A stretch of 64,000 nucleotides of DNA from Methanomassiliicoccales archaeon LGM-DZ1 (GTDB lineage: Archaea; Thermoplasmatota; Thermoplasmata; Methanomassiliicoccales; Methanomethylophilaceae). A model generated the notes under the pieces. The model was given only the letters and a program-made list of their open reading frames with translations. It was not told where the DNA came from and did not search any database. Shown here piece by piece: positions 44,881 through 52,094 of the stretch. The translations under genes and the position numbers were made by a program. Numbering within the stretch: position 1 is the stretch's first letter; the number at the start of each line of letters is the position of its first letter. Location: positions 868,001 to 932,000 of the forward strand of contig CP115556.1 of assembly GCA_030168595.1 (NCBI GenBank). Reading direction: 5' to 3'.

Positions 44881-45245
44881 ATTGTTCATGATTGCTGTTA
44901 GACATTTGTACGCAACATTCCATTTTCGATAGATGTTTGATTACGGTTAAGTCTGAGATGCCAAAATAAAAAGTCGATTTTCGGAATATGAAGATTCGTT
45001 AAACATGGTTTTATCATATTAACACTTCTTAAGATGCATATCTCCCGGAGGCCGCGGAAGACTGCCCGGAACAGGCTCTCCGGGGCATGTCCCTGACGTT
45101 ACTGAAAACGGCATCGCATGACCCGTGAGGGGCAAACAGCCCCTTCCGCGTCCCCCTGCCGACAATGGGTTTACGACGTTACAATCTGGCTTTACATTGT
45201 TTTTAATAAGAAAAAGTACAATCGGCAACTAAAGGGAGGACAGAT
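44881..45245. other. Intergenic region with two hairpins upstream of the SPFH operon
   Basis: This 365-base gap between divergent genes has no convincing gene. The left 150 bases are AT-rich. From about 45040 it becomes GC-rich and contains CCCGGA-ACAGGCTC-TCCGGG (about 45066-45085) and AGGGGC-AAACA-GCCCCT (about 45126-45142), which could be a small RNA. At the right end, TTTTTAATAAG (45199-45209) is a TATA candidate and AAAGGGAGG a strong ribosome site for the gene at 45246. Confidence 0.4.
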
Positions 45246-46181
45246 ATGGGCTTCAAACTCTTCAAGAGCGGAGACGACCTCTTCGAGGAAGCACAGGAAC
45301 TCATCAAGATGAACGATCTTGACGGCGCCAGGAAGAAGTTCGAGAACGCGGTGTCCAAGAACACCGGCAGCCGCGACCTCGCCGTCCTGTACATCGCCAT
45401 CATAGACCTCGTCAGGAACCGCGGCCAAAAGAACGCCTACCAGCAGGTGATCGGCAAGATCAGCGCCGCAGGCGGGAGCCTGAAGTTCGGCATCACCGAT
45501 GTCGATACTGAGAAACTCAAGAAGGAGTGCGAGGCATACATCCACGAGATCGAGGCTCAGCAGGAGATCCCCGATTCCGAGTGGATGCGCAAAGGCCAGC
45601 AGATGATCGCGGTGGCCGGCGAGTTCGCATCGGAGTTCGGCGACCAGAGCATCACCCTCGACGAGCTGACCAACGGCAACTCGAAATCCACCGGGACGAG
45701 GGAATCGCTCATCCTCCAGGCCATCGCCTACGAGACCATGGGGAGGGGAGCCGTAGAGGGGGACCCGAAGCAGGCCGCCGAGTACATGCAGATGGCCTAC
45801 ACCTTCCGCAAGCAGCTCGGAGACTCCGGCCAGGAGGACATGGACGCGATGAAGGCGTACAGCACCTCCGGGAGGTGCTGGATCTGCGGCAGGCCGGCCA
45901 ACGGCCTGGGCATACATTTCGTTGCGCAGAACGCCACTGTGTCCCAGATGTTCGTCAAAGGCGAGAAGAGCGGAGAGGTCCTGCCGTTCGCCGGGGGAAG
46001 CGATAACGGGTCGCCCACGCAGATCTACATCTGCATGCCCTGCTTCACCGCCATCTCCAACCGGGCCAACCAGATCTCCATCGGCTACTACAACGAGGCC
46101 ATGAAGAACCTCCGGGAGACAGAGGCCAGGCTCCAGAGGCAGATCGATGCCCTCTCCGTGTCCGTGAGGATGAGCAGATGA
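45246..46181 (+). CDS. TPR-like protein with a C-terminal zinc-binding CxxC...CxxC module (operon gene 1)
   Basis: 311 residues. The N-terminal part is helical with TPR-like pairs (DLFEEAQELIKMNDLDGARK, FENAVSKNTGSRDLAVLYIA). Residues ~212-270 hold CWICGRPANGLGIHFVAQNA and YICMPCFTAI, four cysteines placed as in a zinc ribbon or treble clef around a beta-rich loop. The end is a helix. I do not recognise the family. It is the first gene of a six-gene operon, starts after a strong GGGAGG site, and overlaps the next gene (ATGA). The zinc module and the later zinc ribbons in the operon suggest a multiprotein assembly. Confidence 0.85.
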   Translation: MGFKLFKSGDDLFEEAQELIKMNDLDGARKKFENAVSKNTGSRDLAVLYIAIIDLVRNRGQKNAYQQVIGKISAAGGSLKFGITDVDTEKLKKECEAYIHEIEAQQEIPDSEWMRKGQQMIAVAGEFASEFGDQSITLDELTNGNSKSTGTRESLILQAIAYETMGRGAVEGDPKQAAEYMQMAYTFRKQLGDSGQEDMDAMKAYSTSGRCWICGRPANGLGIHFVAQNATVSQMFVKGEKSGEVLPFAGGSDNGSPTQIYICMPCFTAISNRANQISIGYYNEAMKNLRETEARLQRQIDALSVSVRMSR

Positions 46182-47725
46182 TCGGGGACGACATGGTCGC
46201 GCTGCGCTGCAAGTACTGCGGCGCCCCGCTGTCCGCCGACGACGTGAAAGGCGACGGGGATTACGTCACCTGCCCGAGCTGCGGTACGACCCAGCAGAGG
46301 CTCGACGCGAAAGCGTACCTCGACCAGATGATGGCCCAGGTCCGCTCCTGGATCGGCAAGGCCGTCCCGGGCGGCATGGCGGTGGCCGGCGCGCAGAACG
46401 TCGACCCCGTGGCGAGGTACAACATCTGGACCCAGAGCGTGAAGCCGAAGATCGACATAGAGTACGGGGAGTACAGGTTCGCCCTGACCTCCTTCCTCTC
46501 CAACCCGATGCTGGTCATGCCCTTCACCGTGACGACGAGCGTCAGCCCTAAGCACAGCACCGAGAGGCTGTTCCAGTTCGCGGAGCAGATCAACGGGGTC
46601 TCCCCGCTGGCCGTAGACGAGGAATCCCAGGAGTACGTCAGGACCGCCAAGGGCCTCACCGACGCCTATGCCATGCTGGCGAACAACTCCAAGCTGTTCC
46701 GCGAGGACAAGCCCGGCAGGTACCTGCTGATGGTGAACAACTTCAACACCGCGGCGGAGGACTTCCGCGCATCCAAAGGCTACGAGCCTGCGGCAGTGAG
46801 GTTCGAGGGGCTGTCCCTGGCGTGCCAGGGATGCGAGAGGATGCTCAGCGGCGACATAACGAGCGCCATGGGCAGCTTCACGGCGGCCCTGACCAAACTG
46901 AACCAGGCAAAGAAGGACTGCATCACCAACATGAAGGTCGCCATCATGGGCCAGGCCGTGGCCACCGAGATATCGGAGGTCGAGGCGCTGAACGAGACCG
47001 CCAATGCCGTCAACGCATTGGGCGGCGACCCGCTGAAGAGCCTGTCCCAGGTCAGGAGACTGTTCACCGCCGACTACCCGAACGTGGGCAGGTGGGGGAG
47101 CGTCCTGAAGGACAAGAACAGGCTGGCCGAGGTCTTCGCCAACATGAAGGCCGCCCTGGCGTCCGCCACCGGCGGGCAGGGCGTCTGCATCGCGGCGGGG
47201 CCCGGGAACGTCCTGGTGCCCTTCTGGCAGGTATCGCTCGACTACAGCTTCCAGACCGGGTCGCTGTGGAAGAAGAAGGCCGTCGAGGTGAAGGAGGTGC
47301 TCCTGGTGAGCGCCGACTTCGTCATCGACTCAGGCTGCCTGGAGCGCCCGGCGGAGGCCGTCACCGACGTCTTCGCCGGCGCTTCCAAGTCCGGGTTCCT
47401 GGACAGGCTGTCCGGGAAAGAGGGGTCCATCAGCAACAGCGCCGGGATCATAGAGGTCGTGAAGAGCGCGGCCCCCAACTCCATCGGCACCAGGAAGGTG
47501 GTCGTGCCCCTCAGCACCAAGAGGGAGGCCGAGCTGATCGCGGAGAACTACGTGGCGAACGTCCAGAACCCCCAGCTCAAGCTCAGCAACCCCGACGTGG
47601 TGAGGCTGATCTACGTGCCGTTCACGCTCAGCGGCGAATCCTTCGAGTCCCCCGGCAACCTCAGGCTGAGGCCGGCCAGGGTCTCCAGGATGAAAGCATC
47701 CGAACTGATAATACTCAACGACTGA
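46178..47725 (+). CDS. Zinc-ribbon protein with a large unknown domain (operon gene 2)
   Basis: 515 residues. An N-terminal zinc ribbon (RCKYCGAPLSADD ... YVTCPSCGTTQQRLDAKAYL) is followed by a helix and then a ~400-residue soluble region without a recognised motif (FALTSFLSNPMLVMPFTVTT, RYLLMVNNFNTAAEDFRASK, ACQGCERMLSGDITSAMGSF). The middle is largely helical with TPR-like spacing; the C-terminal third is beta-rich (FWQVSLDYSFQTGSLWKKKA, VEVKEVLLVSADFVI). The ATG overlaps the stop of gene 1. B. subtilis YdjG, in the ydjFGHI stress operon, also joins a zinc ribbon to a membrane-associated region, but I see no direct homology. Confidence 0.85.
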   Translation: MIGDDMVALRCKYCGAPLSADDVKGDGDYVTCPSCGTTQQRLDAKAYLDQMMAQVRSWIGKAVPGGMAVAGAQNVDPVARYNIWTQSVKPKIDIEYGEYRFALTSFLSNPMLVMPFTVTTSVSPKHSTERLFQFAEQINGVSPLAVDEESQEYVRTAKGLTDAYAMLANNSKLFREDKPGRYLLMVNNFNTAAEDFRASKGYEPAAVRFEGLSLACQGCERMLSGDITSAMGSFTAALTKLNQAKKDCITNMKVAIMGQAVATEISEVEALNETANAVNALGGDPLKSLSQVRRLFTADYPNVGRWGSVLKDKNRLAEVFANMKAALASATGGQGVCIAAGPGNVLVPFWQVSLDYSFQTGSLWKKKAVEVKEVLLVSADFVIDSGCLERPAEAVTDVFAGASKSGFLDRLSGKEGSISNSAGIIEVVKSAAPNSIGTRKVVVPLSTKREAELIAENYVANVQNPQLKLSNPDVVRLIYVPFTLSGESFESPGNLRLRPARVSRMKASELIILND

Positions 47726-47762
47726 AACCGAAGAAAACGACAGCAGAGAAGAAGGGATCGAA

Positions 47763-48140
47763 ATGACAGAGAACAAAGGGAACGCATACAGGATGAAGCA
47801 GGTCTGGACGATGTTCCTCGTCCTCCTCGCCGCCGCAGTAGGCATCATCCTCTACTGGGGAGCTGACACATCCGCATCGGTCGCCGCCGGCGCGGTCATC
47901 CTCATCATAGGCATCGCCGTTGCTGGCGTGGGCGCCACCCACTCCTCCGCGCCTGACAAGTTCGGGCCCGGCGAGATGCTTTCCAGGGTCGCCGCGGGGC
48001 TCGTCATAATCCTCATCGGAATCGTCCTCGTGATCACCGAGTACTGCGACCTCTGGGTCGCCGCGGTCGTGTTCATCGTCGGCATCGCCCTGATCGGGCT
48101 CCTCGCCGCGACGAACAACAGCAAGCACAGCAAATACTGA
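47763..48140 (+). CDS. Four-helix membrane protein (operon gene 3)
   Basis: 125 residues with four hydrophobic segments: TMFLVLLAAAVGIILYWGA, VAAGAVILIIGIAVAGVGA, VAAGLVIILIGIVLVITEY and WVAAVVFIVGIALIGLLAA. N- and C-termini are hydrophilic and probably cytoplasmic. No family recognised. It sits 37 bases after gene 2 and may anchor the soluble products of the operon to the membrane. Confidence 0.85.
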   Translation: MTENKGNAYRMKQVWTMFLVLLAAAVGIILYWGADTSASVAAGAVILIIGIAVAGVGATHSSAPDKFGPGEMLSRVAAGLVIILIGIVLVITEYCDLWVAAVVFIVGIALIGLLAATNNSKHSKY

Positions 48141-48159
48141 ACAGAAGGAGGCACACTCA

Positions 48160-48711
48160 ATGGAAATGAACGGGAAGGACCTCGAGAACAACACCGAGAA
48201 GCAGATATCCGAGAACAGGACCCTCCCCTCCCGCATCGCGGGCTACATACCCATCTACAAAGGGTACAAGCAGAAGCAGCTCCGCCGCGAGGAGGACAGG
48301 GCGATCAGGGACATCGTGGCCAGGGAACTGACCGCGGTCAAGAACGACCTCGCCAACTCCGCGGCGGCCACCGTCGGCGACCTCGACGCGATGAGGATGT
48401 CCGAGAGGCTCAGGGCCAAGGTGGACCGCTACACCTCCCAGGTCAAGAAGACCGCCGTGGGCTACACCGGGTTCCACGAGGCGGTCAAGATCAGGGAGAC
48501 CGAGCTGGACAGGGTCGTGTCCTTCGACGCCCGGCTGATCGACGGGATCGAGGCGCTCAAGAAGGAGACCGCGGACCTCACGAGGTTCGCCGACTCCGGA
48601 GAGGACATCAAGACCCCCATGAGGATGATCGAGAGGGACGTGGACGCCCTCATAGAGACTTTCAACCAGAGGGACGCGGTCATGAAGGGCATCGCGTCCG
48701 AGCAGGAGTGA
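48160..48711 (+). CDS. Coiled-coil protein of the IPxYKGYK type (operon gene 4)
   Basis: 183 residues, almost entirely helical and charged. The N-terminal word RIAGYIPIYKGYKQKQLRRE leads into long heptad-rich helices (DRAIRDIVARELTAVKNDLA, RLRAKVDRYTSQVKKTAVGY). I recall small proteins with a similar PGYxGYKxKE-LRRE start next to SPFH genes in other phyla; that memory is not verified here. The shape (a membrane-facing N-terminal basic segment plus coiled coil) is reminiscent of PspA-like effectors but it is too short to be PspA. An AAGGAGG site precedes the ATG. The SPFH gene begins right behind it. Confidence 0.82.
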   Translation: MEMNGKDLENNTEKQISENRTLPSRIAGYIPIYKGYKQKQLRREEDRAIRDIVARELTAVKNDLANSAAATVGDLDAMRMSERLRAKVDRYTSQVKKTAVGYTGFHEAVKIRETELDRVVSFDARLIDGIEALKKETADLTRFADSGEDIKTPMRMIERDVDALIETFNQRDAVMKGIASEQE

Positions 48712-48716
48712 TCTTA

Positions 48717-49868
48717 ATGGCATTCGGCAGCAAGAAGAACGAAGAGAAGAAGACCAACGTCGTCTACTGGGCGGACCAGGGCCCGGACGACATCATCTAC
48801 GTCTCCCCGCACGACGACCTGAGGTTCTACACCTCGGTCACCGTCCCGGAGCATGCCGTCGCCCTGTTCATCAGGGACGGCCAGCTCCAGGGGGTCCTGG
48901 AGCCCGGAAGGCACCTGATCTCGTCGAACAACATCCCCTGGCTCACCAAGCTGTACAACGCGGCCCTGGGATTCAAGGAGACCCCGTTCAAGGTCCAGGT
49001 CGTGTTCATCAGCCTCAAGATCTTCAACGGCAAATGGGGCATCCGCTCCATGATCAAGGCCGCCAAGGAGTACGAGGTCCCGATCACCCTGATGGCGAAC
49101 GGCGACTACCAGTTCCGCGTCGCGGACGTGAGCGTGTTCTACACCCAGGTCCTGGGAGGCATGAAGAGCTACACCACCGGCGATGTGAACCAGTTCATGA
49201 GGGGGTTCATCTCCGAGCAGATAATCCAGCAGCTCAACCAGCAGTACTACATGGACGTCATGGCCAACCTGGAGAAGGCGTCCACCGGCACCAAGATCCT
49301 CATCGACCCCTACTTCCAGCAGAGGGGGATCGAGCTCGTCGCCCTCAAGATCAACGAGGTCTCGACCACCGAGGAGGAGAAGAACAAGGTCTTCGAGTAC
49401 CTGCAGTTCAGCTCCCAGAACGGAGAGGCCTTCAAGCGCTACGAGGTCATGGACAGGATGGCGGACGCCATCGGCGACTCCCAGGGAGGGGCCGCCATGG
49501 GCGCCGGCATGATGCTGTTCCCGCAGATGTACCAGCAGCTCAACCAGCAGCCGGTCCAGGGCGTGAACGCGCAGCAGCAGGCCCCCCAGGCCCAGCAGGT
49601 CATGTGCCCGTACTGCGGGTCCCTGAACACCTACCCGTACAAGTTCTGCAACAACTGCGGCAAGCCCTCGCCCATGCAGCAGCAGGCGATGGGCCAGCAG
49701 GCCCAGCAGCCGGCGGCCCCCGCTCCGGCGCAGCCCGCCGCGGCGCCTGCCCCTGCGGCCGCGGGAGCGCCCAAGGCGTTCAAGATCTGCCCGTACTGCG
49801 GCGAGAGCCTCGAGGGCCTCAAGAAGACCCCCAAGTTCTGCCCGTACTGCTCCGAGCAGCTCTACTGA
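48717..49868 (+). CDS. SPFH-domain protein with two C-terminal zinc ribbons (operon gene 5)
   Basis: 383 residues. An N-terminal SPFH (stomatin/flotillin) domain (VTVPEHAVALFIRDGQLQGV, EPGRHLISSNNIPWL, DYQFRVADVSVFYTQVLGGM) is followed by a helical part, a glutamine/proline-rich linker and two zinc ribbons (CPYCGSLNTYPYKFCNNCGK; CPYCGESLEGLKKTPKFCPY). This is the YdjI/virion-core-like class of SPFH proteins. SPFH proteins form ring or cage assemblies at membranes. ATG 48717 (MAFGSKKN) is chosen over a GTG overlapping the stop of gene 4. No transmembrane segment is seen, so membrane contact may come from gene 3. Confidence 0.9.
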   Translation: MAFGSKKNEEKKTNVVYWADQGPDDIIYVSPHDDLRFYTSVTVPEHAVALFIRDGQLQGVLEPGRHLISSNNIPWLTKLYNAALGFKETPFKVQVVFISLKIFNGKWGIRSMIKAAKEYEVPITLMANGDYQFRVADVSVFYTQVLGGMKSYTTGDVNQFMRGFISEQIIQQLNQQYYMDVMANLEKASTGTKILIDPYFQQRGIELVALKINEVSTTEEEKNKVFEYLQFSSQNGEAFKRYEVMDRMADAIGDSQGGAAMGAGMMLFPQMYQQLNQQPVQGVNAQQQAPQAQQVMCPYCGSLNTYPYKFCNNCGKPSPMQQQAMGQQAQQPAAPAPAQPAAAPAPAAAGAPKAFKICPYCGESLEGLKKTPKFCPYCSEQLY

Positions 49869-49928
49869 AAACCTTTCCGTGGCGGGGATGCTCCCCGCCC
49901 CTTTGTTCATCTTCCGGAGTGGGTCTCA

Positions 49929-50249
49929 TTGTGCAACGGCGACGACGGATGGTCCGGGATGGGGATGTGGCTCTTCCCCCCGCTGTTCTACAGGTACGGC
50001 GGCGGTGCGCCGCAGAACGGGAAGGAGGAGGCGGAGACCAAGGTCATGTGCCCGGTGTGCGGCGCGCTGAACTCCTATCCCTACCGCTACTGCTCCGAGT
50101 GCGGAAGCCCCTCACCCATGGAGAAATACGCCTCCTCCGCGCGTGCGGAGAAGCGCAGGTTCTCGTTCTGCCCGTTCTGCGGCGGGGACATCCGCGGGCT
50201 CTCCAAGCCCCCGCGCTACTGCCCGTACTGCGACGAGCGGTTCTTCTGA
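49929..50249 (+). CDS. Stand-alone double zinc-ribbon protein related to the SPFH tail (operon gene 6)
   Basis: 106 residues. Both zinc ribbons match those at the end of the SPFH protein: CPVCGALNSYPYRYCSECGS and CPFCGGDIRGLSKPPRYCPY, each in the same order and with the same spacing and the shared SPM after the first ribbon. The SPFH domain is replaced by a short glycine/tryptophan/proline-rich start (GMGMWLFPPLFYRYGGGAP) that may touch the membrane. It looks like a partial duplicate of gene 5. The start may be TTG 49929 or the ATG at 49959. Confidence 0.8.
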   Translation: MCNGDDGWSGMGMWLFPPLFYRYGGGAPQNGKEEAETKVMCPVCGALNSYPYRYCSECGSPSPMEKYASSARAEKRRFSFCPFCGGDIRGLSKPPRYCPYCDERFF

Positions 50250-50279
50250 CCGGGGCAAGGTTCAATACGGGCACGCCCC

Positions 50280-51107
50280 ATGGGGAACCCCATGGAGAAG
50301 ATGCTCCTGGATACGATCGACCTCGCGGTGAAGGCGGGGGAGATCGTCCTCTGCGACGAAGATTTCAAGGTCGGCAACAAGGGGACCAAGGAGAACTACG
50401 TCACCTCGACCGACATCAAGGTGCAGGATTATCTGAAAAAGGAGCTCACCGCGCTCATCCCGGGATCGTACTTCATGGGAGAGGAAGGGGACCTTCCCGA
50501 GAAGGACTCCGGGCTCATCGGGAGCGACAGGTGGGTGTGGATCGTCGATCCCATCGACGGCACCGCCAACTACGCCCGCGGCATGGACAACAGCGTCGTT
50601 TCCATCGCGCTGATGAGGCGCGGGGAGGTCGTCCTGGGAGTGGTCAGGCACCCTTACCTGGACCTGACCTTCTGGGCGTACAAGGGGCAGGGGGCGTTCC
50701 TCAACGGGAAGCCCATACACGTGTCGGACCGGAGCATTGAGCACGCCATGCTCGCCACCGCCTGGTCCGCATACGACAAGTCGAAGGCCCCGGCCTGCTT
50801 CCGCATCGCCGAGAAGCTGTACAGCGTCTGCGAGGACATCAGGAGGACCGGCACGGCCGCCTACGAGCTCTGCCTCCTGGCCAAGGGCGCGGTCGACATC
50901 TACTTCGAGATCAACCTCTCGCCGTGGGACTACGCTGCGGCCTCCAGGATCGTCGAGGAGGCCGGAGGGCATATCCGCTCCCTCGACGGAGGGGTCCATC
51001 TCTACGGTCCCGGCCCCGTCATCGCCGGGAACACCGCTGAGAACACCGATTACGTGCTGAAGGCCGTGGAGCAGGAGATCGGAGCGCCCGGGGGCAGGGG
51101 GTTCTGA
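50280..51107 (+). CDS. Inositol-monophosphatase-family phosphatase
   Basis: 275 residues. Motifs: YVTSTDIKVQDYL, FMGEEGD, IVDPIDGTANYARGM, and SPWDYAAASRIVEEAGG, the complete IMPase/FBPase metal set, including the WDxAA motif that the paralog at 27983 has lost. Possible substrates are inositol 1-phosphate and fructose 1,6-bisphosphate. It follows the six-gene operon by 30 bases and could be its last gene or independent. Confidence 0.93.
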   Translation: MGNPMEKMLLDTIDLAVKAGEIVLCDEDFKVGNKGTKENYVTSTDIKVQDYLKKELTALIPGSYFMGEEGDLPEKDSGLIGSDRWVWIVDPIDGTANYARGMDNSVVSIALMRRGEVVLGVVRHPYLDLTFWAYKGQGAFLNGKPIHVSDRSIEHAMLATAWSAYDKSKAPACFRIAEKLYSVCEDIRRTGTAAYELCLLAKGAVDIYFEINLSPWDYAAASRIVEEAGGHIRSLDGGVHLYGPGPVIAGNTAENTDYVLKAVEQEIGAPGGRGF

Positions 51108-51575
51108 CCCCCGGACCCGCGATGATGTCCAGAGTTCAAATTTAATTGTTTTCGTAGTATTGTTGCTGAAATCGTAACAAAATCAAGGAATTGCGATAAA
51201 ATGCATCCAATAACTGCGAAAAAAGAATGTTATATATACCTGATATGCAGATATATGCTACAGGAGGCGCGTACCAATAGGGAAACAAAATACGCTGGAC
51301 ATCCGCGATGCGATCGGGTTCTTTTCGGAGCAGACCGCCAAATGCGGCGCAGGGCCAGTCGGCGCGCCGGTTTGGAGCGCAATCTGAACGGGATCGCGCA
51401 GAAAGCGGCCAAACTCATTAGTAAACCGGAGCAAGGTTCCGAGATCCGAACGACGGACGGGCGTTATGACCGTCGCCTGCTGCTCGGAACCCCGAGTCCA
51501 TTCCCGTTTCTTCGCAAATCATCATCTTGTAAGGGCATTTAATCCGATACAATTTTACGGATACCGCCCGATGAG
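51108..51575 (+). other. Region with a possible structured RNA and no clear gene
   Basis: The left third is AT-rich and ends in a strong TATA box (TTATATATACC, about 51230-51240). About 25 bases later comes CAGGAGG, then ~270 GC-rich bases. These contain a hairpin of nine outer pairs (GGTTCCGAG, 51435-51443, with CTCGGAACC, 51483-51491) and six inner pairs (CGACGG with CCGTCG). A short frame (LDIRDAIGFFSEQTAKCGAG, ending in a TGA near 51390) is protein-like but has no normal start codon. I see either a small RNA or the remnant of a gene. Confidence 0.45.
51435..51491 (+). ncRNA. Strong two-part hairpin, possible core of a small RNA
   Basis: The outer stem is nine perfect pairs, the inner stem six, with short internal loops. 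A TATA box lies about 200 bases upstream and no other gene is read through it before 51576. There is no family match that I can name, so this is a candidate only. Confidence 0.4.
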
Positions 51576-52094
51576 ATGCTGATGAAAGCATCCGAGCAGT
51601 TCCGCCTGAACGCGGACGGCCTGACGGCCGACGGATACCACGCCCTTGAGCCGGCGGCCAAGAAGGCCATGTACATATCCGACGCCATAATGGCGGCCGT
51701 CCTTCTGGCTATTTTCGCGTTCACCTATCCGCACATAGGAGATGATCTCGGTTGGCTGAGGATCGCATACACGGCCGCCACGATAGCGCTGCTGGTCCTG
51801 CTCGCGGTCTACCCGGGCATATACTACGTCCGCTACCGCTACCGCATCGACAGCGACAAGGTCGAGGTGCGCAGAGGGGTTATCGTCATCACCCACACCC
51901 TCATCCCCATCGAGAGGATCCACGAGGTCACCGTCACCGTCGGGCCGATCAACGGCCTCTTCGGCCTCGCCGATGTGGAGATCGTCACCGCCGGAGGCAC
52001 CGAGTCCATTGAACACCTGGACAGCAGGACCGCCGAGAGCATCGCCGCCCGCCTGAACGAGGTCGTGGTCGGGATCCTGAAGGAAAGGGACTGA
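51576..52094 (+). CDS. PH-domain membrane protein, YdbS type (bPH_2)
   Basis: 172 residues: two transmembrane helices (AIMAAVLLAIFAFTYPHIGD, IAYTAATIALLVLLAVYPGI) followed by one bPH_2 domain (YRYRIDSDKVEVRRGVIVIT, HTLIPIERIHEVTVTVGPIN, LFGLADVEIVTAGGTE). The IPxxRIxxV and GLADVEIxTAG words are diagnostic for the former DUF304 family. It is paired with a YdbT-like gene directly behind, the same order as ydbS-ydbT in Bacillus, where the pair gives resistance to bacteriocins. A role in envelope defence here is inference. Confidence 0.9.
   Translation: MLMKASEQFRLNADGLTADGYHALEPAAKKAMYISDAIMAAVLLAIFAFTYPHIGDDLGWLRIAYTAATIALLVLLAVYPGIYYVRYRYRIDSDKVEVRRGVIVITHTLIPIERIHEVTVTVGPINGLFGLADVEIVTAGGTESIEHLDSRTAESIAARLNEVVVGILKERD

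Noticed and set aside
45118-45312. 64-codon plus-strand frame before the SPFH operon
   Set aside because: It reads through the TATA box and ribosome site of the real gene at 45246 in another frame.
51135-51185. Single CRISPR-repeat-like AT-rich sequence
   Set aside because: Only one copy is present, with no spacers and no cas genes in the window.
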